A stretch of 14,622 nt of DNA from CAXBPY01 sp003455275 (GTDB taxonomy: Bacteria > Bacteroidota > Bacteroidia > Chitinophagales > UBA10324): the NCBI GenBank assembly GCA_963977675.1, contig CAXBPY010000065.1:1-14622 (forward strand), written 5' to 3'. This document shows positions 1 to 6,989 of the stretch, in pieces (position 1 is the stretch's first letter; each line of letters begins with the position of its first letter). The notes below the pieces were generated by a model. It was not told the origin of the DNA and searched no databases. It was given only the letters and a program-made list of their open reading frames with translations. The translations under genes were made by a program, and so were the position numbers.

Positions 1-125
1 AAAGGAAAATGAAAAAGCAAATCGCCATAAGTGAAAATCTGCAACTCCTTCTTCAGGATATCCGCACGCTGAGGGCCAACGCCTTTCAAATACTCAATAG
101 GTGTTTCAAGAATGAAATTGTGCAT
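1..125 (-). CDS. recG: ATP-dependent DNA helicase RecG, N-terminal fragment (runs off left edge)
   Basis: Reading the minus strand from an ATG at 125-123 gives 41 open codons with no stop before the window edge. The peptide begins MHNFILETPIEYLKGVG and continues with PQRADILKKEL and FTYGDLLFHFP. This is the conserved start of RecG: the wedge-domain lead-in with an LKGVGP helix-hairpin-helix-like turn, then the GDLL..FP motif. RecG is a cytoplasmic superfamily 2 helicase that remodels stalled replication forks and branch-migrates Holliday junctions. Only about 6% of the usual roughly 700-residue protein is here, so the helicase motifs cannot be checked. It is transcribed divergently from the adhesin gene across about 670 bp. 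No convincing promoter was found; TTATTTTG at 142-149 (minus sense) is one base from the phylum's -7 box but lacks a partner. Confidence 0.88.
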   Translation of the reverse strand, partial: MHNFILETPIEYLKGVGPQRADILKKELQIFTYGDLLFHFP

Positions 126-792
126 GAAATAATACTGAGTGCAAAATAAAATCTAAAGAAGAAGTGGAATTAAGTTTTGCTTGTCAATAATGATGTCAAT
201 TATTAAAATTTTCCTGTTATCCCATTTTGTTGGATTCTGATTTAATACTTATTGTTTGTTTATTATTTTCATAGGATTCAATACTGTGGCTGATTCCGTC
301 GAATGAGTAAATTATCTTAACGGTTAATTCACTTCCTTTTCATTGATGGAGCCGTGGTTTGCGCTATTAAATAAAATGAACAATGGCTAGTTTAATCATT
401 GCTATCAGCACTTTTGTTTTGTTGTTTGGCTACATAGTCATCAGCATGGGTACAGATAAGCGAAGCAAAAAAAGAGCAACCAAATAATCCGGTTGTTTGC
501 GTTTAGCATATATGGTGGAAGAATATTGAGATCCACCAAAACCATTCACCATAAGGAAGGTTATGGCAATAAAAAAACATGAAGAAAAGCTGGCGGAATT
601 TTTATGCATACAGATTGGCCATGCGATTCCAATTCAGAAAATTATATAGGTGTCGGGTAGAATAAATGATGATGTGTTATCAGCATGATTTTTCAAAATA
701 TTAAAATGCTGAAGAAGTAATTCAGGAAGACTTATTTCACTATTTGCATATTCTGATTCTGTTTTTCATTCCTGCTGTTTACATAGATTCGC
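126..792. other. Long divergent intergenic region between recG and the adhesin gene
   Basis: This 667-bp AT-rich stretch separates two divergent genes. I see no RNA gene and no long reading frame. It holds a possible 34-residue membrane peptide (383-487, listed separately). A 7-bp inverted repeat, TGGTGGA at 513-519 and TCCACCA at 532-538 with a 12-nt loop, starts 26 nt after that peptide's stop and has no T-run after it. A further 28-codon frame at 563-649 is not convincing. No -33/-7 pair matching the Bacteroidota consensus was found just upstream of 793. Confidence 0.6.
383..487 (+). CDS. Possible small single-pass membrane peptide (34 aa)
   Basis: ATG at 383 to TAA at 485-487 encodes 34 residues. 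Residues 3-22 (SLIIAISTFVLLFGYIVISM) form one hydrophobic segment long enough to span a membrane. A strongly basic tail, TDKRSKKRATK, follows. By the positive-inside rule the tail would be cytoplasmic. I do not recognise the family, and frames this short arise often by chance in AT-rich DNA. In favour are the clean hydrophobic-then-basic pattern and a small inverted repeat 26 nt after the stop. Against are the lack of a recognisable promoter and the isolated position. Treat it as a candidate only. Confidence 0.28.
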   Translation: MASLIIAISTFVLLFGYIVISMGTDKRSKKRATK

Positions 793-3639
793 ATGGTTAT
801 GAATAAATTTTTTTCACTCTTAATTTTATTTTGTGTTCCGTATTTCACTTATGCACAGATTTTTCAATTGAATGGAAATACGGTTCAAGTAACACCGCGC
901 TGTTATCGTTTAACTGATGCTGCGACAGGTCAGGCCGGTTCTATTTTTTCAACGACAACTATCAATCTCAACACTGCTTTCGATTATTCTTTCTTTCTGA
1001 ATTTCGGTTGCACGAATGCTAATGGCGGAGATGGAATTGCATTTGTTCTTCAGAACTCACCTTCAGGCTCAACAGCACTTGGAGGAAGCGGTGGCGGAAT
1101 GGGATTCGCAAATGGTCCAACTATTTCTCCATCACTTGCAATTGAATTTGACACTTTCGATAACACGAATGATCCGGGATGGCCTGATATTCCAGCTGAC
1201 CACATCGACATAATAAAGAATGGTGTAATGACTACAAACATGGCAGGCCCGGTTCAGATGTCAGCCACTTCAAATAATGTTGAAGATTGTAATTGCCACA
1301 CAGGAAGAGTTACATGGGATCCATCGATTCCGAGACTTAGAATTTATTTTGACGGAGCACTAAGGCTTACATATAATAACGACATCATTACGAATTTTTT
1401 TGGGGGCAATGCAATTGTATATTGGGGATTTACTGCCGGAACCGGCGTACTCTTCAACATGCAAACCGTGAGTATCAACTTTGCTGATGCCGGAAATAAC
1501 CAGACAATTTGTTCAGGATCCTCAACAACTCTGAATGCAACCGGAGGAACATCATACTCATGGTCACCATCAACAGGGTTGTCTAACTCAACTTCTGCTA
1601 ATCCTGTTGCATCTCCGACGGTGAGCACAACTTATACACTTACTGCAACCAACAGCACCGGATGCAGCGATACTTCTGTTGTAAAAGTTTTTGTGAATCC
1701 ACGACCGAGTGTAAATGCAGGTGCTGATGTCACCGTTTGCTCCGGATCATCAGTAATGTTGAATGGGAGTGGAACAGGCAGTAATTATTTATGGACACCA
1801 TCAGCCAACTTAAATAATGTTACTTCTTTAAATCCGCTTGCATCACCAACTGCAACCATCACCTATACTTTGATTGCAACTTCTTCATTAGGATGCACAG
1901 CAAATGATGCGGTAGTTGTTACAGTTTCTCCTGCTGCAATTGCAAATGCAGGTAATACGCAAGCAGCATGTTCAGGTTCTCCTGCTCAACTTACAGGAAG
2001 CGGCGGAACATCTTATTCATGGTCACCATCAACAGGACTAAGTAGTTCCACAATCAGTAATCCATCTGCAACAGTTTTTTCAAACACAACTTATACCTTA
2101 ACAGTTACCAATGCTGAAGGATGCACCGGAAGCGATACCGTTTCGGTTCATATTCTTCCGGCACCAACAGCGAATGCAGGTACAGATGCGGAGTTGTGTC
2201 TGGGAAGTTCAATTCAATTACATGCAACCGGTGGAGTCACTTATTTGTGGTCACCAACTACAGGGCTTTCATCCAGCACATCAGCGAATCCGTTTTGTTT
2301 CGCAAGTGCAAATACAACTTATACAGTGACCGCAGTGAATGCAACCGGATGTTCAGCAACAGATGCAGTTTCAATCACTGTTAATGTTCCCGGACCTGCA
2401 CCAACACTTACTCCGTTGTCGCCAACAATTTGTGCGGGTTCTTCTGTCACCATCACTGCAAGTGGATGTATCAACTATAGTTGGTTTCCTTCAACAGGAT
2501 TAAGCAGCACATTTGGTGCGACAGTAGTTGCATCTCCAACTGCAACTACCAATTACACCTGCGCAGGAACAGACACTAATGGTTGTGTATCGAGCAGATT
2601 TTTTTCTGTAACGGTTATAGATGCGCCGGTTATCACTTCTTCATTAATTTCAGATGTATTATGTCCCAATTCCGGTGCGATTAATATTTCAGCAAACGGA
2701 GGTTCAGGTTTTCAATGGAGTAACGGGGAAACAACAGAAGATATTTCCGGATTAAGCACAGGAACATATTCTGTAACTGTACTTGGCTTAGCTTGTAATA
2801 CAATCTCAAATTTTTCTGTTGGACAAACTCCTTTAGCGAAACCTCAAAATGTTGCTGTCACGAACTTGACCTCATGTAGTGCGAGATTAAACTGGAATGC
2901 TGTGGGAGGACTAAGTTATTATTCAGTAAGGTGGAAAGAAGCAACAGCCAGCTTGTGGAATGGTCCGATAAATATTGGTAATGTTCTTTACTATGATTTT
3001 GCAGGATTGAATGCCAATACTGTTTACTATTTTTCTGTAGAAGCAAATTGCACTGGAGGAGCGACTGCTGGTTGGGTGAACAAAACAACAACAACAAAAA
3101 TCTGTACGAATCCAACAAACATTTCGGTATCTGCAGTTACCTCTACAAGTGCAATCGTTAGCTGGACCCAGTTGTGTCCGGTTCAGAGTTATCAGTTGCG
3201 TTATCGCAAATCAGGAACAACTTCATGGACGATTGTAAATACTTCAAATACATCTTTAACAATTAATAACCTTCTGCCTTCAACTACATATCAATACCGA
3301 GTGAATGCTACATGTAATGGAGGAGCTACTACTTTCACATCCATCCAAACATTTATAACACTTCCTCCGCGAAATGAAGAAAATTCATTTTTATCTTTTT
3401 CAGTTTTTCCAAATCCGAATAACGGGACTTTTATGGTTTACTTGCCTGTAACTAATGCGTCTGAATATTCCATAGAGGTCATAAATGTTTTAGGACAAAA
3501 AATTTTCGCAACAAGAAATGAAACAGGAATGGCTACTGCAGAAATAAAATTGAATAACGCGCTGGCTCCTGGAATTTACTTTGTGGTTTACAGGGATACT
3601 GATCAGTCTTTTTCGCAAAACATTATTGTAGAGCGTTGA
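793..3639 (+). CDS. Secreted modular adhesin: L-type lectin, five Ig/PKD-like repeats, SprB-like repeat, two FN3 domains, T9SS sorting domain
   Basis: 948 residues. A signal peptide covers residues 1-21 (cleavage after TYA); a second ATG at codon 3 (799) gives a more typical signal peptide and may be the true start. Residues 23-230 resemble a bacterial L-type lectin: the GGDGIAFVLQ strand and an AIEFDTFDN...DH stretch (E118, D120, D123, D136, H137) fit the family's calcium/manganese site. Five repeats of about 75 residues follow (about 232-302, 307-379, 384-455, 460-532, 537-609), each with a cysteine pair about 51 apart (such as C240/C291 and C393/C444) and a W-x-P-[ST]-x-x-L core. Residues 612-676 look like a SprB repeat (SNGETTEDISGLSTGTYSVTV). 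FN3 domains lie at about 683-765 and 773-857. Residues 867-948 are a type A T9SS C-terminal domain (FPNPNNGTF, NVLGQ, LAPGIYFV). The protein should be exported by Sec and T9SS, then displayed or released to bind glycans. The ligand is unknown. It stands alone, with no operon partner. Confidence 0.9.
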   Translation: MVMNKFFSLLILFCVPYFTYAQIFQLNGNTVQVTPRCYRLTDAATGQAGSIFSTTTINLNTAFDYSFFLNFGCTNANGGDGIAFVLQNSPSGSTALGGSGGGMGFANGPTISPSLAIEFDTFDNTNDPGWPDIPADHIDIIKNGVMTTNMAGPVQMSATSNNVEDCNCHTGRVTWDPSIPRLRIYFDGALRLTYNNDIITNFFGGNAIVYWGFTAGTGVLFNMQTVSINFADAGNNQTICSGSSTTLNATGGTSYSWSPSTGLSNSTSANPVASPTVSTTYTLTATNSTGCSDTSVVKVFVNPRPSVNAGADVTVCSGSSVMLNGSGTGSNYLWTPSANLNNVTSLNPLASPTATITYTLIATSSLGCTANDAVVVTVSPAAIANAGNTQAACSGSPAQLTGSGGTSYSWSPSTGLSSSTISNPSATVFSNTTYTLTVTNAEGCTGSDTVSVHILPAPTANAGTDAELCLGSSIQLHATGGVTYLWSPTTGLSSSTSANPFCFASANTTYTVTAVNATGCSATDAVSITVNVPGPAPTLTPLSPTICAGSSVTITASGCINYSWFPSTGLSSTFGATVVASPTATTNYTCAGTDTNGCVSSRFFSVTVIDAPVITSSLISDVLCPNSGAINISANGGSGFQWSNGETTEDISGLSTGTYSVTVLGLACNTISNFSVGQTPLAKPQNVAVTNLTSCSARLNWNAVGGLSYYSVRWKEATASLWNGPINIGNVLYYDFAGLNANTVYYFSVEANCTGGATAGWVNKTTTTKICTNPTNISVSAVTSTSAIVSWTQLCPVQSYQLRYRKSGTTSWTIVNTSNTSLTINNLLPSTTYQYRVNATCNGGATTFTSIQTFITLPPRNEENSFLSFSVFPNPNNGTFMVYLPVTNASEYSIEVINVLGQKIFATRNETGMATAEIKLNNALAPGIYFVVYRDTDQSFSQNIIVER

Positions 3640-3702
3640 GTTAGGCAAACACACTTTGTATGGTGAGTAAAAAAATATCCTGTTTCATTTTGTTAAGAGA
3701 AA

Positions 3703-3717
3703 TTTGAGAAACTCAAA
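3703..3717. promoter_or_regulatory. Dyad TTTGAG-AAA-CTCAAA just upstream of the MerR-family gene
   Basis: A perfect 6-bp inverted repeat with a 3-nt spacer ends 11 nt before the MerR-family ATG. MerR proteins bind dyads as dimers and often control their own genes, so this could be an autoregulatory operator. It overlaps GAAATTTG (3699-3706), one base from a Bacteroidota -7 box, but no -33 box sits at the right distance. It is shorter than classical MerR operators, so the assignment is tentative. Confidence 0.3.
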
Positions 3718-3728
3718 AAACTATCATC

Positions 3729-4178
3729 ATGCTGGACGACAAACAACCTGAAAAAATTTATTACTCCATTGGAGAAGTGGCGGCCATGTTCGACCTTACA
3801 GTTTCTAATGTGCGTTATTGGGAAAATGAATTTGATGTGCTGATGCCTAAGAAGAATTCGCGCGGCGACCGCTTCTTCACAAAAAAAGACATTGAAAACA
3901 TACGCATTATCAAAATGCTGATGAAGGAAAAAGGATTCACTATTGAAGGGGCAAAAAAGCAATTGCGCGAAAGCCGCGACCAGCTGGCAACCAGAACAAA
4001 ACTGGTTGATTCACTAACAGAGATCCGCGAATTCCTTTCTCAACTAAAATTGCAGCTGGACGAAGTACCATCAGAAAAAACAATATCGATTGAGCAAGAA
4101 TTGAAAGTTGCAGATGTTCCCGTTCAAAATGAGTTTAACTTCATGAGCTATGAAGATGAAAATGCAATCATAGATTAA
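3729..4178 (+). CDS. MerR-family transcriptional regulator
   Basis: 149 residues. Residues 11-33 (YYSIGEVAAMFDLTVSNVRY) are the MerR helix-turn-helix, followed by the W-E-x-E-F stretch and a wing with R45, G46, R48 and F49-F50, then a second helical pair ending near residue 81. Residues about 80-112 are a heptad-like helix suited to antiparallel dimerisation. The last 37 residues are acidic and look disordered. There are no cysteines and no recognisable effector domain, so metal or thiol sensing of the MerR/SoxR kind is unlikely. This short soluble form is common in Bacteroidota and its regulon is generally unknown. Start at the first ATG after an A-rich leader; a dyad at 3703-3717 may be its operator. 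The lipoprotein gene begins 53 nt downstream and could be co-transcribed. Confidence 0.87.
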   Translation: MLDDKQPEKIYYSIGEVAAMFDLTVSNVRYWENEFDVLMPKKNSRGDRFFTKKDIENIRIIKMLMKEKGFTIEGAKKQLRESRDQLATRTKLVDSLTEIREFLSQLKLQLDEVPSEKTISIEQELKVADVPVQNEFNFMSYEDENAIID

Positions 4179-4231
4179 GCATTTTCATTTATACTTACCA
4201 AAGCAAATCAGATCACAACCTGCATAAGCAG

Positions 4232-5140
4232 ATGAAGTATTTTCTTTCTAGTCTCTTTATTTTTTTTCTGGCATTAACAGTCTTTTTTTCTTCATGTAAG
4301 AAAGATCCGCTTTATATCGATCATCATAAAGATACAACTATTACCGGAAATAATCCTCCTCCGTATCATGGAATTTCTGATTTACAAGTAAAACTGTATA
4401 TCAATAAACTGCATGTTGATTTATTGGGGCGCGAAGCAACTGTAACTGAACTGGACAGTGATTTCGTTTTCCTGAAAGCAAATAACCTAAGTATTACCGC
4501 GCGCGAAGTGATTGCAAACAGTTTGCTTAATCTCAATGAATTTTACAAACGCCTTTTTGACCTTACAAGTTCTGATATGACTAACTCGGTCGATAGCACA
4601 ACCATTGCACAGGAGATTATTCAATATCAATATTTCTATTATTTCGATTCGCTGAATGGCAATTACCAGAATTTTCCATATTACATTTATGAGATCAACC
4701 GAATGAGTAATTTGCTGAATGCTGAAGATAATTTAGAAAGTAATACAATTGACCTTCGCGAATTTTACCGCCGCTTTATGGATAATTATTTTTATGATGA
4801 AGTGAATATGGGCACAGAAAATTTTGTGAAGGGCTCTTTTGATGACTTGTATATGCGTAACCCAACTGATTATGAATTGCAGCAATCAGAAAATATGGTA
4901 GACGGCGGGGCATCGCTGCTCTTCGATCAAAGCGGAAACAGTAAGGGTGATTATGAAAACATCATGGTTGGTTCTGCTGAATTTACAGAAGGGTTTATCA
5001 GAAAATGTTTTCAGCAATTTATGTTGCGTCAGCCCACAAGTAGTGAAATGGGCCTCGCCAATCAGCAAATCAGTGTAGCATTAGACTGGAAAACTTTTCT
5101 GAAACAGCTTGTAAGCACAGATGAGTATGCAGGATTCTGA
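4232..5140 (+). CDS. Uncharacterised lipoprotein with three L-x-x-R-x-x-T-x-x-E repeats
   Basis: 302 residues. Residues 1-21 are a hydrophobic signal sequence ending FFSSC, with C22 as the predicted lipidated cysteine followed by KKDP, a frequent Bacteroidota lipoprotein start. The mature part is rich in aromatic residues and probably helical. A short motif recurs three times: LLGREATVTEL (64-74), LYMRNPTDYEL (206-216) and FMLRQPTSSEM (263-273). Each is followed about 30-40 residues later by a stretch ending in a small hydrophobic core such as VIANSLL or LVSTDEY. That pattern recalls the R-x-P-[ST]-x-x-E hallmark of DUF1549/DUF4214-like helical repeats, but I cannot assign a family with confidence. 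Function unknown; likely membrane-anchored in the envelope. It lies 53 nt after the MerR-family gene and converges on the L,D-transpeptidase gene. Confidence 0.72.
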   Translation: MKYFLSSLFIFFLALTVFFSSCKKDPLYIDHHKDTTITGNNPPPYHGISDLQVKLYINKLHVDLLGREATVTELDSDFVFLKANNLSITAREVIANSLLNLNEFYKRLFDLTSSDMTNSVDSTTIAQEIIQYQYFYYFDSLNGNYQNFPYYIYEINRMSNLLNAEDNLESNTIDLREFYRRFMDNYFYDEVNMGTENFVKGSFDDLYMRNPTDYELQQSENMVDGGASLLFDQSGNSKGDYENIMVGSAEFTEGFIRKCFQQFMLRQPTSSEMGLANQQISVALDWKTFLKQLVSTDEYAGF

Positions 5141-5193
5141 ATGAAAATAAATTTTTCTTCAGTTGATAATTGCCTTAAGCAATTTATGAATGA

Positions 5194-5877
5194 TCAGTGA
5201 TAAATATAAAAGCAACTACCATCCTTAATGGTATTAATAATATCATTTGATAATTCTTCACTGAGTGCCGGACATCCCTCGCTTCTTCCCAGAAAACCAT
5301 TTTGATTGATGAACTTCTGGCTTACATAGGAAGCTGCATGAATAACAATTCCTCGTGCCTCAGCATTGTCGTTAATTCCTTTTTCCATTCCATAAAGCCG
5401 AAGCGACAAACCATGATCTCCATTATATGTTTCGCCTGTTACGAAAAACCCAAAACTTGATTTGTAAGACTGCGGTGTGTTAGAAAAATATTTTGCAAAC
5501 TCTCCTCCGGAATTTTTTCCATGAGCAACCCAGGTTTGAAAGAGCAATTTTCTTTCGGTCAAATCAATTATAAAAAGGCGCTTGGTTTTCGATGATTGAG
5601 AGAAATCTGCAATAGAAATAACTCCGCAATTGAATAGGCGGTTTGCTTTTTCTAATTTCTCCAAACCAATGAGCGCTTTTTCAAATGCTTCATATTTCAA
5701 TCCGCACTCAGCGAGGTGAAGATTTTCATACAAACAGTGTCTTTCGAATGAGAGGTTAGCAGGAGTTTCTGTTTCAACTGAAACTGGGGTGGCAAAAGCT
5801 GCGATATGAAACAGAACAAGAAGCAGTATCTGCGATAATTGTTTTCCGGTCTTCTGCGAATTGCTGTAGAAAATCAT
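5194..5877 (-). CDS. Murein L,D-transpeptidase catalytic domain protein (YkuD_2 type)
   Basis: 227 residues. Residues 14-29 form the hydrophobic core of a signal peptide (AAFA, then TPV), placing the protein in the periplasm. Residues about 85-227 are the catalytic domain: ISIADFS, then RLFIIDL and WVAHGKNSGG, followed by IVIHAASYV with H180 and GRSEGCPAL with catalytic C202. The H...S-x-G-C-P pair is the L,D-transpeptidase signature, and the long spacing with the Y-x-x-Q insert fits the YkuD_2 subfamily widespread in Bacteroidota. Such enzymes use a thiolate to make or exchange peptide cross-links in peptidoglycan, though family members can also act as carboxypeptidases. Length and catalytic residues look intact. 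It is a single gene convergent with the lipoprotein gene; no clear promoter was found upstream. Confidence 0.85.
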   Translation of the reverse strand: MIFYSNSQKTGKQLSQILLLVLFHIAAFATPVSVETETPANLSFERHCLYENLHLAECGLKYEAFEKALIGLEKLEKANRLFNCGVISIADFSQSSKTKRLFIIDLTERKLLFQTWVAHGKNSGGEFAKYFSNTPQSYKSSFGFFVTGETYNGDHGLSLRLYGMEKGINDNAEARGIVIHAASYVSQKFINQNGFLGRSEGCPALSEELSNDIINTIKDGSCFYIYH

Positions 5878-6260
5878 TTAGAAAGGGTGTTTATCAGAAG
5901 TTGACTTCGGAACGCACTGATATGTGTTTTGTTCGTTCCATGACGAGGAAATCATTTGAATATTTTTTCGATTTGAATTTCTTTTTTCTGAGTGAGAAAA
6001 AAATAAGCCTGAACAGAAACTTCCGGAGAGATTTTTCTGATTCATAATCTATTTTTAAGAAGAAAAAATTTTTTGCAGAAAGTTTGTAAGAGAATAATGC
6101 AGCCTGATCAAATCATGATCCTGATAGTTTTATTGCAAAATTTTCAGAGAGAAAATACAGAGGCAGAAAACAGATTCAGGTGATTGACATATTTGTTTTT
6201 ATTTCTGTCAAAACTAGGAGTAAGTGAAAAGTCATTGATAAAAAAGAATTGTTGGTTGCA
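5878..6260. other. AT-rich intergenic region between rnc and the L,D-transpeptidase gene
   Basis: 383 bp without a supported gene. It contains an AT-only hairpin, TTTTTTCT (5982-5989) and AGAAAAAA (5995-6002), and a weak 6-bp stem TTGACA/TGTCAA (6184-6189 and 6206-6211) just past the rnc stop. Neither has the GC-rich stem plus T-run of a good terminator. TAGTTTTG in minus sense (6209-6216) matches the TAnnTTTG -7 box but has no -33 partner and lies over 330 nt from the transpeptidase start. A 28-codon frame at 6097-6183 has no supporting signal. Confidence 0.5.
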
Positions 6261-6986
6261 TCACTTTTCCAAAATTCCAAGCTTGGCAAAACCTTCCTTC
6301 GCCGCTTTTTTCTCAGCAATTTTTTTACTGTTGTCTTCACCAATTCCTGTTTCATTTCCATTGACCATGAGCGCGACTTTAAAAAAAGAATGACGCTTAT
6401 CCCGGGTTTCTTCAAGAACGGTAAATTCAATCTTTACTTCATTCTTCTGCGCCCACTCTAAGATTTTGCTCTTGTAATTGAACTCACTTGCTTCAAGGTC
6501 TTCTATATCGATGTGCTGCGCAATAATTTTATTCATGATAAACTTTTGAGCTCCTGCATATCCGTGATCCAGATATACAGCGCCTATCAATGCTTCGAGC
6601 GCATTACCTGAGATTGATTTCTTATTTAGAAAAGTATCCTGCTTGTTGTATTGAAGCATTTCTTCAATGCCCATGCGGTGAGCGATATTGTTTAAGTTAT
6701 TTCGGCTCACCATTTTACTCCGCAAGTCAGTAAGATAACCTTCGTTGCGAAATGGAAATTTTTGAAACAGGTAATCAGCCACCACTAAACTCAGCACTGC
6801 ATCACCAAGAAATTCTAACCGTTCATTACTCAGATTGGTTTCAGACGAAATGGAAGAATGAAGGAACGCAAGATGATATAACTGAGCGTTCATTGGATAG
6901 TAACCTGTAAGATGAAAAACCTTTGAAGAGAAAGAGCGGTTAAGGGAAAAAAGCCCTGCAATAATTTGTCGGGCAAGAGTGCGCAA
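6261..6986 (-). CDS. rnc: Ribonuclease III
   Basis: 241 residues. The RNase III domain spans about 30-155 with the signature NERLEFLGD (54-62), giving metal-binding E55, E58 and D62, plus E82 and E131. A double-stranded-RNA-binding domain spans about 170-236 (NYKSKILEWAQ, then KKIAEKKAAKEGFAKL). The enzyme is a cytoplasmic dimer that cuts double-stranded RNA and matures rRNA precursors. The start is a TTG at 6986-6984: there is no ATG before codon 32, an in-frame TAA lies two codons upstream, and as I recall Bacteroidota homologues carry about 30 residues before the Y-P-x-N motif, as this start gives. Translation probably re-initiates after fabF, whose stop is 3 nt away and in the same frame. 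N128 sits where Escherichia coli has the metal ligand D114; I recall this change in other Bacteroidota. Confidence 0.95.
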   Translation of the reverse strand: MRTLARQIIAGLFSLNRSFSSKVFHLTGYYPMNAQLYHLAFLHSSISSETNLSNERLEFLGDAVLSLVVADYLFQKFPFRNEGYLTDLRSKMVSRNNLNNIAHRMGIEEMLQYNKQDTFLNKKSISGNALEALIGAVYLDHGYAGAQKFIMNKIIAQHIDIEDLEASEFNYKSKILEWAQKNEVKIEFTVLEETRDKRHSFFKVALMVNGNETGIGEDNSKKIAEKKAAKEGFAKLGILEK

Positions 6987-6989
6987 AAC

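Noticed and set aside
563..649. 28-codon frame preceded by AAGGAAGG
   Set aside because: The peptide shows no recognisable pattern, and Shine-Dalgarno-like sequences carry little weight in this phylum.
3088..3105. ACA trinucleotide run in the adhesin
   Set aside because: It codes in frame for threonines in a linker between FN3 domains, and changes of whole units would be harmless.
5168..5184. Hairpin AATTGC/GCAATT between the convergent lipoprotein and transpeptidase genes as a terminator
   Set aside because: The stem is only 6 bp, AT-rich, and lacks a T-run on either strand.
6097..6183. 28-codon frame downstream of rnc on the opposite strand
   Set aside because: No promoter, no coding signal and no recognisable residues; short frames are common in AT-rich gaps.
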